64,000 nt of DNA from CADEED01 sp963842515. Lineage in GTDB: Bacteria; Pseudomonadota; Gammaproteobacteria; Steroidobacterales; Steroidobacteraceae. The stretch lies in assembly GCA_963842515.1 (NCBI GenBank), contig CAWJGO010000002.1, forward strand, positions 1,612,001-1,676,000. Reading direction: 5' to 3'. Positions 55,223 through 64,000 of this stretch are shown one piece after another. The translations under genes and the position numbers were made by a program. Below the pieces are notes generated by a model. The model saw only the letters and a list, made by a program, of their open reading frames with translations, was not told the origin of the DNA and did not search any database. Numbering within the stretch: position 1 is the stretch's first letter; each line of letters starts with the position of its first letter.

Positions 55223-55630
55223 CTATAGCGAAGTACACACGCTGGATCTCACCCGCAGAACGGCCTCTTGCTGGAACCGCTTCTTGTACTCGGCGATGAG
55301 CGTCTGAATCTCGCGCTCCGCCGACGCTTCCGCTGGATGAAACAGATTCAAGACGTAAGAATCTTCACGCACGATCTGCCCATCGGCGCCATGCCACTGT
55401 CCCGATGCCGGCCAGGCTGTCAGGCCCGCCGGGAAGCGCGGTGTCACCACCGCGCTCAAGAAGGCAGCCCACTCTTCGTGAGTCACGATGCCGCCGGTTG
55501 GCTTCGCCATTCCGAAGTAAAGCACGTCGCTGACGGCGGATTGCTCGCCCGCTGCGCATGCTTGCCGGTCGACGGCGACACACCCAGACAAAGCCGAGGA
55601 AGCCGCCAGACCGATCAGTACGCGACGCAT
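55223..55630 (-). CDS. DUF3574 lipoprotein
   Basis: A 135-residue protein with a lipoprotein signal MRRVLIGLAASSALSGC. A DUF3574 body follows: VLYFGMAKPTGGIVTHEEWA, FLSAVVTPRFPAGLTAWPAS, GQWHGADGQIVREDSYVL and a final helix IQTLIAEYKKRFQQEAVLRV. The family has no known function; the G-x-V-x-x-E-E-W strand suggests a ligand-binding ferredoxin-like fold. It starts seven bases after the beta-lactamase-fold gene and is probably read with it. Confidence 0.75.
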   Translation of the reverse strand: MRRVLIGLAASSALSGCVAVDRQACAAGEQSAVSDVLYFGMAKPTGGIVTHEEWAAFLSAVVTPRFPAGLTAWPASGQWHGADGQIVREDSYVLNLFHPAEASAEREIQTLIAEYKKRFQQEAVLRVRSSVCTSL

Positions 55631-55637
55631 GCGTTGT

Positions 55638-56606
55638 CTATTCCGCGACCCAGACGAACCCGTCGCCCTGCTTTTCAAACTTGCCGATGCCCGGATAGGG
55701 GAAGTGCACGGCGTAGACACGCCGTCCTTTCGCCGCCGAGTCGGCAATCAAAGCGGCGCGGCTCTTGGATGCAACCGCATCGTCACCGTCGAAGCTGTTG
55801 GTCCACTCCGGCTTCTGTACGGACACGACGTAGTGATGCATGGAGTCGCCGACATACAGCAGTGATTCCGGGCCCGAGGTGATCAGGTAACCCGAATGAC
55901 CCGGCGTGTGCCCCTTGATGTCGACAGCCTTCACGGTGCCCTTGATGATCTGGGAGCCCGGCGCAAATGCGTTGACCTTAGGCTTGATGGCCGCCACGAG
56001 CCCGGTCTGCCAGTCGCCGGTGTTATCCGACAGAGACTTCCACTCGGCCTTCGACAGGTGAACGGTGGCGTTCGGGAAGGTCAGCGCGCCTTGTGCGTTC
56101 ACGAGGCCACCCGCGTGATCGCCATGCGTATGCGAGATGAAAATGTCCGTAACGCTTTTCGCGTCGACGCCCGCCTCAGCTAGAGAAGTCTGGAGCTGGC
56201 CCGCGGTGGGACCGAAGGTGGATCCCGCACCCGTGTCGAACAGCAACACGCGATCGAGAGCCCTCACCAGCAACGGCTGGATGGTGAGGTGTAGTTTGTC
56301 CGTGGGTTGTCCGGCTGCGTTGAGAACCGCCGCCACTTCTTCGGGTGTACGGCCTGCGCCAAACACCTTGTTGTCGTTCGGGAGCTCGAGGGTGCCGTCA
56401 CGCAAAGCCAGCGCCCTATATTCGCCGACCATGAATTCCTTGACGTTTTCCACCTTCGGAACGGCCGGCATTTCGGCTGCGGGTGTTGCTGCAGGCGCCT
56501 CAGCAGCCGGTGGCGGAGCGTCCGCAGTTTTCGAACATGCGGCCAATGCCAACGCCGCGACGAAGGAAATGAGAGATAGCGTCTGGGGCGTTGTCACGCG
56601 TTGCAT
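55638..56606 (-). CDS. MBL-fold metallo-hydrolase lipoprotein
   Basis: A 322-residue periplasmic metallo-beta-lactamase-fold protein. ATG 56606 follows AGGAGA. The signal MQRVTTPQTLSLISFVAALA ends in LAAC, a lipobox, and is followed by an alanine/proline linker. The zinc site is DIFISHTHGDHAGGL (H-x-H-x-D-H) near residue 154, with the later GHTPGHSGYL and YVGDSMHHY ligands. It resembles lactonase-like or quorum-quenching MBL proteins. The substrate is unknown. Confidence 0.83.
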   Translation of the reverse strand: MQRVTTPQTLSLISFVAALALAACSKTADAPPPAAEAPAATPAAEMPAVPKVENVKEFMVGEYRALALRDGTLELPNDNKVFGAGRTPEEVAAVLNAAGQPTDKLHLTIQPLLVRALDRVLLFDTGAGSTFGPTAGQLQTSLAEAGVDAKSVTDIFISHTHGDHAGGLVNAQGALTFPNATVHLSKAEWKSLSDNTGDWQTGLVAAIKPKVNAFAPGSQIIKGTVKAVDIKGHTPGHSGYLITSGPESLLYVGDSMHHYVVSVQKPEWTNSFDGDDAVASKSRAALIADSAAKGRRVYAVHFPYPGIGKFEKQGDGFVWVAE

Positions 56607-56664
56607 TGAATTCTCCTGGCCTGGTGAAGACCCCATACTGGATCTTCACCAGGGGAGATTCAAT

Positions 56665-59481
56665 TCAGAATCGCATGCTCACACCGAGGTTGAACGAGCG
56701 GCCGTAGCGGTAGTAGCCCTGCTGAAGCCACGGATTACCGTTGATGCTGTAGGTCTGCTCTTCATCGAGCAGGTTCTGTCCCTGCAGCGATACGGTGAAC
56801 ATCTCGTTGATGTTGTACGAGGCATGCGCCGTCACCCAGGTGATGGCATCAGCCTGCTCGTTGTAACCCTCGCCCAACACGTTGATGGCCGTGACGAAAC
56901 CATCCGTGTGGTCGGCCGTGACACCCAGTGACAAAGGGCCGCGCTCGTACATCGCCGACACCGAATACACCGACGGCGCGATGCCTTCCAGCGGACGCTC
57001 GATGAGCTCTCCGTCGCTGCCAGGGACGAAGCTCTTCGACCAGTTGCGTGTGTATTGACCGCGCAGACCGAAGCCGTTGTCGAAGAAGTGCTGCGCACCC
57101 ACCTCATACCCGTTCACCTCGGCGTAGTCGCCGTTGATGGGACGGGTGATGTTGAACAGGAATCCCGGCACGCCGATATCCACGTTCGGCTCCCAGCTCG
57201 TGGTGATCTGGTTCTCGATGCGCTTGTAGAACGTGGCCACGTTGACGATGGAGTTCTCGGCGAAATACCACTCCAGCGAGAGGTCACCCTGCTTGGCCGA
57301 GTAGGGCTGCAGGTCGACATTGCCGCTGTAGATCTGCGTGAACTCGCCCCAGGTGATGCTGGCCGTGGTGTTGGACGGCGCCAGCTTGTCTACGGGTGGA
57401 CGTGCCATGGTCTTGGCGGCGCCGACGCGCAGCTGCAGTTCGTCGGTGAAACGCCAGGCGAAATTCGCCGAGGGCAGCACGAAATTGTAGTCGCCGTCCT
57501 GGGAGATGGGCGCCGGATCCGCATAAGTCGCCACGTAGTTGAACGGGCCGAGCTCCTCGATGTCGAGGATTTCCGAATCCCAGGCCTGCGCCGTGGTCTT
57601 GGTCTTCACGAAACGCACTCCCACGTCGGCGCTCCAGCGTTCGCCGCCGAGGTCCGCCTGCACGTAGAACCCCGTCGTCTTCTCGGTGACCCGGTAGCTC
57701 TCCATCTGGTTCCATTCCGGCGCGGCGTTCGAGTAGTCGTACGTGCCGCCGCTCGGGCGCGCGGTGCCGTCGTAGGCTTCGAGCGCCGCCAGGTAGTTTG
57801 GTACATCGAAGGCCAGGAAGCTGCGCGGGAAACTGGAACCCACCTCGTTCATGAAATGCGGCAGGTTGAACGAATGCGAGATGACGCCGTCGCCCAGGTC
57901 TTCGACGTTGACCGCGTCGCCACCGGAGTAGTAGTTGGCGCCGCCGCTCAGCGTGTTGTTGACCAGGTCGCGTGACTTCTTGCGATCCGTGTACTGCACG
58001 CCGAAGTTCAACGCCTTGAATCCGGTGTCGTTGAAGGCGAGCTTGCCACCCACGGTGATGCCGTTGATCTCGTCGACGATGTCGTCGCCACGCAGCTCCA
58101 TGTAGTGCGTGTTGAAATCGGAGGCGCCGAATTCGTCACCGGCGAGGCCGTTGATCCACTCGCGGCCGTCGTCGAAGTTGATGGTCACATCGGGAACGGC
58201 CTGGCGGCTGAGCTCGATCCTCGCGGTGTTGGGCTGGTTCATGCGCAGCACCACGTAGGTGTCCTGACCACCCGAGTAGCGCTTGGAAGTCGAGCGATAC
58301 AGATCGCTGGACAGCGTCAGCCGGTCGTTCACCGCCCACTCGCCATTCAGGCCGTACAGATCCGTGTCCACCACGCGATGTTCGGTGACATTCAGCAGTT
58401 CCGGATTCATCGCCATTTCCGGATCCGGATTCTCCATGGTGAAGCCGGTGACGATGCCGTCCTGGATAGTCATGTCCGACCAGCGATCCGGCGCGAACAG
58501 CGGGTAGTAAGACTGCTGGAAGCCGACCTGCGGCGCGTCCAGGCGTGTCTTCAGGCCATCGAGCGTGATCTTGACGCGGTCGCTGGGATGCCACTCCAAC
58601 TTCGCGGTGATGGCGCGGCGCTTCTTTTCTTCGATCACCGAGCCCACGCGGAACTGGCCGGGGCCGATGAGGCCGTACTCCTCCTCGTCGAGCACACCGT
58701 TGCCGTTCGGGTCGATGGCGCCGCCCCAGGTATTGCCCCAGAGCCAGCTCTCGTCGTTCGGGTCCGCATTGCGCGACCAGCCGCCATCGTTGCCGGCGAT
58801 GTCGCTGCGATCCTTGCGTTCGGCATAGACCACACCCACGAGTACACCGAAGGTGTTGTCCGCGAATGTGTTGCTGTACACACCCGAGAACTTGTAGCCG
58901 TTGAGCTCGGACATGAAATTGCGGTCGCCTTCGAAACGCGCCACCACCTGCTGGCCGTCCTGATCGAACGAGCTGGCGGAACGCAGGTTCACGAGGCCGC
59001 CGATGGCGCCTTCTGTCAACGAGGCCTGCGCGCCCTTGACCACGTCGGCGCCGGAGATCACATCCGAGGGCAACACGTCGAAGGCGAAGTCGCGACCGGC
59101 GCCATCAGTGGCGAGGATGCGTCCGTTGAAAGTAGTCAGCGTGTATTCCGGGCCCAGGCCGCGGATGCTGACCTTCTGGCCCTCACCACTTGCGGTACGC
59201 GAAATGGCGACGCCGGTGATGTGGCTGAGCGAGTCCGCGACGTTGTCGTCGGGGAATTTGCCGAGTTCCAGGGCGCTGATGGAATCCTGCACGGTGCCGG
59301 CACTGCGCTTCAGATCCACGGCACGGCCGAGGCTGGCGCGTACGCCGGAGACGACGACAGTCTCGAGATTCTCTGCCTCCTCACTACTCTGCGAGGTCTG
59401 GGCAAGTACAGCGCCGGGCACACACAGTGCCAGCGCAACGCCGCGAGAAATCAGCGATCGGGTGAGGTGCGCGGTCTTCAT
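56665..59481 (-). CDS. TonB-dependent receptor (TonB-Xanth-Caul type)
   Basis: A 938-residue outer-membrane receptor. ATG 59481 (MKTAHLTRSLISRGVALALC) gives a signal peptide. The TonB box region is LETVVVSGVRASLGRAVDLK, and the plug has DNVADSLSHITGVAISRTAS and VSIRGLGPEYTLTTFNG. The barrel ends FNLGVSMRF with the terminal aromatic. This matches the TonB-Xanth-Caul family, which often imports plant-derived sugars. Divergent to the DeoR regulator and near a GH36 enzyme, it probably imports a galactoside-type ligand under that regulator. Confidence 0.9.
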   Translation of the reverse strand: MKTAHLTRSLISRGVALALCVPGAVLAQTSQSSEEAENLETVVVSGVRASLGRAVDLKRSAGTVQDSISALELGKFPDDNVADSLSHITGVAISRTASGEGQKVSIRGLGPEYTLTTFNGRILATDGAGRDFAFDVLPSDVISGADVVKGAQASLTEGAIGGLVNLRSASSFDQDGQQVVARFEGDRNFMSELNGYKFSGVYSNTFADNTFGVLVGVVYAERKDRSDIAGNDGGWSRNADPNDESWLWGNTWGGAIDPNGNGVLDEEEYGLIGPGQFRVGSVIEEKKRRAITAKLEWHPSDRVKITLDGLKTRLDAPQVGFQQSYYPLFAPDRWSDMTIQDGIVTGFTMENPDPEMAMNPELLNVTEHRVVDTDLYGLNGEWAVNDRLTLSSDLYRSTSKRYSGGQDTYVVLRMNQPNTARIELSRQAVPDVTINFDDGREWINGLAGDEFGASDFNTHYMELRGDDIVDEINGITVGGKLAFNDTGFKALNFGVQYTDRKKSRDLVNNTLSGGANYYSGGDAVNVEDLGDGVISHSFNLPHFMNEVGSSFPRSFLAFDVPNYLAALEAYDGTARPSGGTYDYSNAAPEWNQMESYRVTEKTTGFYVQADLGGERWSADVGVRFVKTKTTAQAWDSEILDIEELGPFNYVATYADPAPISQDGDYNFVLPSANFAWRFTDELQLRVGAAKTMARPPVDKLAPSNTTASITWGEFTQIYSGNVDLQPYSAKQGDLSLEWYFAENSIVNVATFYKRIENQITTSWEPNVDIGVPGFLFNITRPINGDYAEVNGYEVGAQHFFDNGFGLRGQYTRNWSKSFVPGSDGELIERPLEGIAPSVYSVSAMYERGPLSLGVTADHTDGFVTAINVLGEGYNEQADAITWVTAHASYNINEMFTVSLQGQNLLDEEQTYSINGNPWLQQGYYRYGRSFNLGVSMRF

Positions 59482-59610
59482 TCTTATCTCCCAGTGATCC
59501 CCGGTGGAAACTATACGCAACTAAACGAAACCAAGCGTAGTACATGTTTCCTTTCGCATCAATAGCGAAATTAAACGAAATCCTGCATGCTTGATTCACA
59601 AGGAGAACAG
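59482..59610. promoter_or_regulatory. Divergent promoter region with repeated CGAAA boxes
   Basis: Between the TonB receptor and the DeoR gene, TAAACGAAA occurs twice (59522-59530, 59572-59580), GCGAAA once (59565-59570), and TTTCGC inverted (59552-59557). AgaR-type DeoR proteins bind clusters of such TTTCG/CGAAA half sites. The regulator probably controls both genes here. AGGAGA at 59601-59606 is the DeoR ribosome-binding site. Confidence 0.55.
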
Positions 59611-60390
59611 ATGCCCGCAACCCGCGATACCAGCCAACGCCGGCTTCAAATCAGCGAACTCGTCCGTCAGCACGGCAGCGTACAGGTGACATCGCTCGCC
59701 AAACGTTTCGGGGTCAGCATGCAAACCGTGCGTAAGGACCTGCGTTTTTTGACCGATCGCGGGGTGATGGCGCGGGCCTATGGTGGCGGAATCGACAGCA
59801 AAGTGGTCGGCGGGCCCGCGGCGGAAGCGCCTTACGAGGCTAAACGCACCGCAAACCTCGAAGAAAAGCGCCGCATCGGCCAGCGTGCCGCCGCCATGGT
59901 GAAGCCAGGCGACACCATCGTCATCGACTCCGGCACCACCGGGATACAACTGGCCGAAGCCCTGCAGAATTTTGACGTGACGGTGGTCACCAACGACTTC
60001 GGTGTGCTCTCTGCGCTTGCCCCTAAGAGCAACATCAACATCGTGATGCTCGGTGGGGAGCTGCGCCGCAAGAGCATGTCCTTTTACGGCGGCCTGACGG
60101 TGGAAGCGCTGAACGCCATGCACGTGGACATGCTGTTCCTGGGCGTGGACGGATTCGACCTCGAGCGCGGAATCACCACCCACTTCGAACCCGAGGCCAT
60201 GCTCAATCGCAAGATGGTGGAAAATGCCGGCAGGGTCATCGCGATCACCGACAGTTCGAAGTTCGGAAAAATCTGCCTGCACCGGATCATTGCCGTCGCC
60301 GAGCTCGACACGCTGATCACCGACAAGAACGCCCCCGAAGAGATCGTGCAGGCGATCCAGCAGCTGGGCGTGGACCTGCAGCTGGCCTAG
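59611..60390 (+). CDS. DeoR-family transcriptional regulator (AgaR-like)
   Basis: A 259-residue repressor. ATG 59611 follows AGGAGA by four bases, so it is preferred to ATG 59587. The N-terminal HTH reads RRLQISELVRQHGSVQVTSL, AKRFGVSMQTVRKDLRFLTD, RGVMARAYGG. The sugar-phosphate-binding domain has TIVIDSGTTGIQLAEAL, VTNDFGVLSAL and LGVDGFDLERGITTHF, the DeoR core, with the closest feel to AgaR. The ligand is likely a phosphorylated hexose or aminosugar. Its stop overlaps the convergent amidohydrolase by four bases. Confidence 0.87.
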   Translation: MPATRDTSQRRLQISELVRQHGSVQVTSLAKRFGVSMQTVRKDLRFLTDRGVMARAYGGGIDSKVVGGPAAEAPYEAKRTANLEEKRRIGQRAAAMVKPGDTIVIDSGTTGIQLAEALQNFDVTVVTNDFGVLSALAPKSNINIVMLGGELRRKSMSFYGGLTVEALNAMHVDMLFLGVDGFDLERGITTHFEPEAMLNRKMVENAGRVIAITDSSKFGKICLHRIIAVAELDTLITDKNAPEEIVQAIQQLGVDLQLA

Positions 60391-61532
60391 TCGGCGGCGG
60401 CGAGCGCGAAGGCGCGCACGGCATTCCGGTAATACACCTTGTCGATCACCTCGCGCGGCAGCGCCAGGCCGCGCACGTCGGCCTTGATGATCTCGACGCG
60501 CTGGCTCTCGTCCGTGGCGAGATAACGCCAGTCGCGCGTCCACACATCGTGCGCGGAACGCTTGAATTCGAGCACATCGTCGCCTGGATTGAATGTGAGA
60601 TCGGTGCCGTACAGCAGCCGGTCCTGGTAGCGGACGAAGAAATTGCGGACCTTCTCGAGATCCCTTACCGACTGGTACTGCACCTGGCTCATGCGAGCCG
60701 CCATGTCGACCGAGGCGTTCGGAAACTGGTCGAGGAACGCGCCGATACGCGCGACGTCGTATTCGAGGCTGCCGAGATGAGCGCCGACGAATCGCAGGTT
60801 CGGATGCGCCGCCACGAATCGATCGCGCGCGCCGATCTGATCTTCGTAGCCCGGCATCTCCGGGTGCAGGTACATGTGGTAGTGCGGGTGATTGCGGAAG
60901 TACTCGCGATCGTTATCCGTGGTCATCTGCTCGAGCGGTAACCAGCAGTTGTGCGGCTCGCCCTGGTGGCCAATCAACGTCAGGCCAAGCTTCTGGATTT
61001 GCTCCGCCACCGGCGAGATCGCGGGGTTGTCGAGCATGATCAGCTTGCCGCCGGCGTCCTTCTCGGCCATGCCCACGTTCTTCCAGATCTTGACGGCGGT
61101 CGCTCCCGCCGCGGCGTCCGCCGCCAGCGCGGTGTTCACCTTCCCGGCCCAATCTTTCTTTCCGAAACCCCGCATGGAGAAAGTCGTCGCCCAGTGCACG
61201 CGCGCGGCATCGGCCTTCACCTGCGCCAGGGCCGCGGCACGCTGGTCGGCCAGCTTCGGGAAATCCGGATAGTCGACGTTGATCGCCATCAGCTCGAAGT
61301 TGTCGTCGCGCGCCTGTTCGCGAAAAGCAGCATCGAGGACGTTGATGTGCACGTGCGCATCGAGCTTGCGCACCCGCGCGAAGTCTTCCATCGAATAACG
61401 CGCGGGCTCCGCGGGTTTCGCGGCCTCCGCCGGCGGAGGTGGTGGTGCGGGCTCTTGCTTCGCGCACGCACCGATCAGACCCAACACTCCCGCAAGGGCC
61501 CAGAAAATCTTCAAACGCGAGAGCTGGTTCAT
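60387..61532 (-). CDS. Amidohydrolase-like lipoprotein
   Basis: A 381-residue TIM-barrel amidohydrolase with lipobox LGLIGAC and a proline-rich linker. Metal-ligand region KLDAHVHIN starts the barrel (H-x-H). Later strands include LTLIGHQGEPHNCWL, RFVGAHLGSLEYD and LLYGTDLTFNPGD, giving the remaining His and Asp ligands. It belongs to the amidohydrolase-2 superfamily, which includes decarboxylases and lactonases. A role in sugar-lactone or aminosugar breakdown is inferred from the neighbouring TonB/DeoR/GH36 genes. Confidence 0.8.
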   Translation of the reverse strand: MNQLSRLKIFWALAGVLGLIGACAKQEPAPPPPPAEAAKPAEPARYSMEDFARVRKLDAHVHINVLDAAFREQARDDNFELMAINVDYPDFPKLADQRAAALAQVKADAARVHWATTFSMRGFGKKDWAGKVNTALAADAAAGATAVKIWKNVGMAEKDAGGKLIMLDNPAISPVAEQIQKLGLTLIGHQGEPHNCWLPLEQMTTDNDREYFRNHPHYHMYLHPEMPGYEDQIGARDRFVAAHPNLRFVGAHLGSLEYDVARIGAFLDQFPNASVDMAARMSQVQYQSVRDLEKVRNFFVRYQDRLLYGTDLTFNPGDDVLEFKRSAHDVWTRDWRYLATDESQRVEIIKADVRGLALPREVIDKVYYRNAVRAFALAAAD

Positions 61533-61643
61533 GTGGGTACTGCTATATAACGAAACTTATAGACAACATATCGCAACAAAAATGTTGCATCAAGGGGACC
61601 GCTGAATCAGAATAAAGCGCAATCACCTGCGGATGATCGACCA
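61533..61643. promoter_or_regulatory. Divergent promoter of the amidohydrolase and GH36 genes
   Basis: This 111-bp region has an AT-rich core with CGAAA (61551-61555), resembling the boxes upstream of the DeoR gene. It also has a perfect inverted repeat GCAACA-AAAA-TGTTGC (61573-61588). The CGAAA box makes it a candidate target of the same regulator, and the inverted repeat may be an operator of a second factor. Confidence 0.45.
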
Positions 61644-63707
61644 ATGCCCCGAGTAGACCGCCGAATCGCTCTGAAGCTCGTCTCCGGAAGTTTCGTTTTG
61701 GCGAGTTTTGGGGCGTCTGGGGCTGCGCGGACTGCCAGCGACAAAAGTGCCTCGGACGGCACGCTCACCCTCGCCTTCGACGAGTCGCTGCGCACGCAAG
61801 TCTCCCTGCGCGGTAAGCCACTCACACCGTTTCAGAAGAGCGAATCGCTGCTGCTGAAGGACCGCGTGATCGACACCTTCATGTTCACCGGCCACACCAT
61901 CGCGGACGTGGAGCGGTCTCTCAATGGCGCCGGCCGGCGCCATGCCATTTCCGGCAAGTCCAAGGAGGGGGTCGAAAAGCGGGTTGAAGTGACTTTCTAC
62001 GAGCAATTACCCGGGTTCGCGGTGCTACAGGTTCACTATCGAAACAATGGCCAGCTCTCCCTGGATGTGAGCGGCTGGCACAACGGGGCCCACGAACTCG
62101 CGGACGCCCCCGGCGGCTTCTGGAGTTTCTCGGGTGCCACGCACGAAGACCGGCGCGACTGGGTGCAGCCGCTGGTGCCGGACTTCGAGCAACGCAACAC
62201 GCTTGGCATGGCCGCGTCGGACTACGGCGGAGGCACACCGGTGGCCAACATCTGGCGTCGCGACGCGGGCCTGGCCGTGGGTCACGTGGAAACCGTGCCT
62301 CGCCTCATCGACCTGCCCGTTCGCAAGACGGCCACGGGCGCGAGCATTGCCGTCGAATGCCTGCAGTCGGTGAAACTCGAACCTGGCCAATCGTTTTCGA
62401 CGGATCACACCTTCCTGTGCGCGCACACCGGTGATCACTTCGCGCCACTGTCTCACTACCGGAATTTCATGAAGGCGCAGGGTATCAGCGCGTCCAATGC
62501 CCCCGAATCCGCTTTCGCGCCGGTCTGGTGTGCCTGGGGCTACGAGCGCGAGTTCACCGTCGAACAGATTGTCGCCACGCTGCCCAAGGTGCGCGAGCTC
62601 GGATTCGAGTGGGCCGTGCTGGACGACGGCTGGCAGAACAATGAAGGCGACTGGCACATCGATACGCGCAAGTTTCCGCGCGGCGACGAAGACATGCGCG
62701 CGCTGGTCAAGGCCATCCGTGCGCAGGGCCTGCGCCCTCGCCTGTGGCTGGCGCCACTCGCCGCCGACCCCGGCAGTGACGTGCTGCACGATCACGCCGA
62801 CATGCTGTTGCTCGATCAGTGGGGCGCATTCCAGAAAGTGAGCTGGTGGAACTCGCTCACGCAGTGTCCCGCCTATCAACCCACCATCGATTACTACGTG
62901 GCGCTGACGAAGAAAATCATCGGCGACTGGGGTTTCGAAGGCCTGAAGCTCGATGGCCAGCACCTGAACGCCGTCGCGCCCTGCTACAACAAGGCTCACA
63001 AACACAAGCACCCGACCGAGTCGTTCGAGAAGTTAGGTGACTTCTGGAATGCGATTCACCAGGCGGCGCGCGAAGCGAATCCGGAAGCGGTGGTGGAGCT
63101 CTGTCCCTGCGGCACGGCGTTCGCGTTCCACAACCTGCCCGCCACGGACCAGTTTCCGTCGTCCGATCCGCTCTCGTCCTGGCAGGTGCGCAGCAAGGGC
63201 AAGAGCGTCAAGGCGCTCATGGGACGCGGCAGCAGCTACGCGGGCGATCACGTGGAGCTTTCCGACAATCGCGACGACTTCGCCTCGAGCGTGGGCGTGG
63301 GCGCCGTGATCTCGACGAAGTTCACCTGGCCCAAGGACACGGAACACCCGGTCGAAACGCTGCCGCCAGGCGGCTATGTGCTCACGCCGGCGAAGGAATT
63401 GATGTGGCGCAAATGGGTGCAGATCTACAAACAGCACATGCTGCCGAAAGGCGAATACCGCGGCGACTTGTATGACATCGGCTTCGACAAACCCGAAGCG
63501 CACGCCATCGCGAAAGATGGTGCGATGTACTACGCGTTCTACGCGAAGACGTGGAATGGGCAGCTCCAGCTGCGGGGCTTGAGCGCCGGGCGATATCGGG
63601 TCCGCGACCTGTTCAACAATGCCGATCTCGGCGTGGTGGACGCGCAGTCCAACTCCGTGAACGCGCGCTTCGAGCGTTTCCTGTTGCTGAAAGCTGAACG
63701 CGCATGA
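61644..63707 (+). CDS. GH36-type alpha-galactosidase-like enzyme
   Basis: A 687-residue exported glycosidase with a twin-arginine-like leader (DRRIALKLVSGSFVLASFGA). An N-terminal beta-sandwich is followed by a TIM barrel with WAVLDDGWQNNEGDWHIDT, LRPRLWLAPLAA, and FEGLKLDGQHLNAV (nucleophile Asp in L-K-L-D). ELCPCGTAFAF and SSDPLSSWQ follow, with a second Asp as candidate acid/base. The last 100 residues form a beta domain. This is the GH36 (raffinose-synthase-like) layout, so it should cleave alpha-galactosides in the periplasm. It overlaps the permease start by four bases. Confidence 0.82.
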   Translation: MPRVDRRIALKLVSGSFVLASFGASGAARTASDKSASDGTLTLAFDESLRTQVSLRGKPLTPFQKSESLLLKDRVIDTFMFTGHTIADVERSLNGAGRRHAISGKSKEGVEKRVEVTFYEQLPGFAVLQVHYRNNGQLSLDVSGWHNGAHELADAPGGFWSFSGATHEDRRDWVQPLVPDFEQRNTLGMAASDYGGGTPVANIWRRDAGLAVGHVETVPRLIDLPVRKTATGASIAVECLQSVKLEPGQSFSTDHTFLCAHTGDHFAPLSHYRNFMKAQGISASNAPESAFAPVWCAWGYEREFTVEQIVATLPKVRELGFEWAVLDDGWQNNEGDWHIDTRKFPRGDEDMRALVKAIRAQGLRPRLWLAPLAADPGSDVLHDHADMLLLDQWGAFQKVSWWNSLTQCPAYQPTIDYYVALTKKIIGDWGFEGLKLDGQHLNAVAPCYNKAHKHKHPTESFEKLGDFWNAIHQAAREANPEAVVELCPCGTAFAFHNLPATDQFPSSDPLSSWQVRSKGKSVKALMGRGSSYAGDHVELSDNRDDFASSVGVGAVISTKFTWPKDTEHPVETLPPGGYVLTPAKELMWRKWVQIYKQHMLPKGEYRGDLYDIGFDKPEAHAIAKDGAMYYAFYAKTWNGQLQLRGLSAGRYRVRDLFNNADLGVVDAQSNSVNARFERFLLLKAERA

Positions 63708-64000
63708 ATCGCTGGGTGGTCTACGCGCTGGTCACCGTAGTCCTGTGGGGAATCTGGGGCGCGCTCGCCGGCTTGTCGTCGCAACGCGGATTCCCGGACA
63801 CGCTGGTGTACTGCGTCTGGTCGCTGACGATGATTCCTCCGGCACTGTGGGTGCTGGCAAGAAACGGTTGGAAGGTGGATTTCTCGCCGCAGGCGATCGT
63901 CTATGGCATGGCGATCGGGTTGTTAGGCGCCGGCGGCCAGATGCTGCTGTTCAAGGCGCTGACCATCGGTCCCGCGTATTTCATTTTTCCGATCATTTCG
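63704..64000 (+). CDS. DMT-superfamily (EamA) permease, cut by the window end
   Basis: The first 99 residues of a membrane transporter: VVYALVTVVLWGIWGALAGL, LVYCVWSLTMIPPALWVLA and VYGMAIGLLGAGGQMLLFK are three helices in the EamA style, and a fourth begins before the edge. ATG 63704 shares ATGA with the GH36 stop, so it is co-expressed and may move the released sugar. The gene continues beyond 64000. Confidence 0.75.
   Translation, partial: MNRWVVYALVTVVLWGIWGALAGLSSQRGFPDTLVYCVWSLTMIPPALWVLARNGWKVDFSPQAIVYGMAIGLLGAGGQMLLFKALTIGPAYFIFPIIS

Noticed and set aside
58105..59565. 486-codon open frame opposite the TonB receptor
   Set aside because: It is the antisense shadow of a strongly supported receptor gene. 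The composition is dominated by reverse-complement codons and no domain is seen.

Overview
The window looks like a GC-rich gammaproteobacterial chromosome, probably a Steroidobacterales/Xanthomonadales relative. This is inferred from a TonB-Xanth-Caul type receptor, copAB, a P450 and amine-oxidase rich oxidative gene set, many lipoproteins and twin-arginine leaders, and four-base stop/start overlaps. No rRNA or marker gene is present to settle the taxonomy. PART A (1-22.8 kb) is the right-hand part of a genomic island. It ends with a tyrosine integrase 7 bp from a tRNA-Arg(ACG) gene; its left end is outside the window. It carries a MOBP-type relaxase, a MobC-like accessory protein and a candidate oriT with an RP4-like nic core, so it was probably an integrative mobilizable element. 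Its cargo looks like defence or toxin-antitoxin genes: a giant HTH-nuclease-STAND ATPase, two AlbA_2 (Schlafen-like) proteins, two DUF4238 genes each overlapping a partner gene, three HEPN-motif proteins, an HNH nuclease, a GNAT-like protein and a HipBA-like pair. Most genes from 1 to 18.2 kb are broken by one to five frameshifts or in-frame stops. The 18.5-22.8 kb part (DUF4238/SEC-C pair, HTH, integrase) is intact. PART B (22.9-38.3 kb) is an exopolysaccharide locus around a 0.5 kb divergent intergenic region. The leftward operon has a polymerase/ligase, a glycosyltransferase, a flippase, a glycoside-hydrolase-like protein, a left-handed beta-helix acyltransferase, a second glycosyltransferase and an FkbM methyltransferase. 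The rightward operon has a small secreted or membrane peptide, an initiating sugar-phosphate transferase, a glycosyltransferase, an OPX lipoprotein, an outer-membrane barrel and a Wzz/BY-kinase fusion. Together they could initiate, assemble, flip, polymerise, modify and export a polymer by a Wzx/Wzy-like route. PART C (38.3-56.6 kb) is mixed metabolism: an LtrA remnant, copAB, a P450-methyltransferase-cytochrome/ankyrin set, a flavin amine oxidase, a thioesterase, a metalloprotease, a DHFR-like reductase, a DOPA-dioxygenase-like protein with an MFS transporter, an AraC/VOC/DUF1801 cluster, a glutamine amidotransferase and two lipoproteins. PART D (56.6-64 kb) looks like a carbohydrate-utilisation locus: a TonB receptor, a DeoR/AgaR-type regulator with repeated CGAAA boxes, an amidohydrolase lipoprotein, a GH36 alpha-galactosidase-like enzyme and the start of a DMT permease, consistent with uptake and breakdown of an alpha-galactoside. 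All families were assigned from motifs read by eye; no database search was run.
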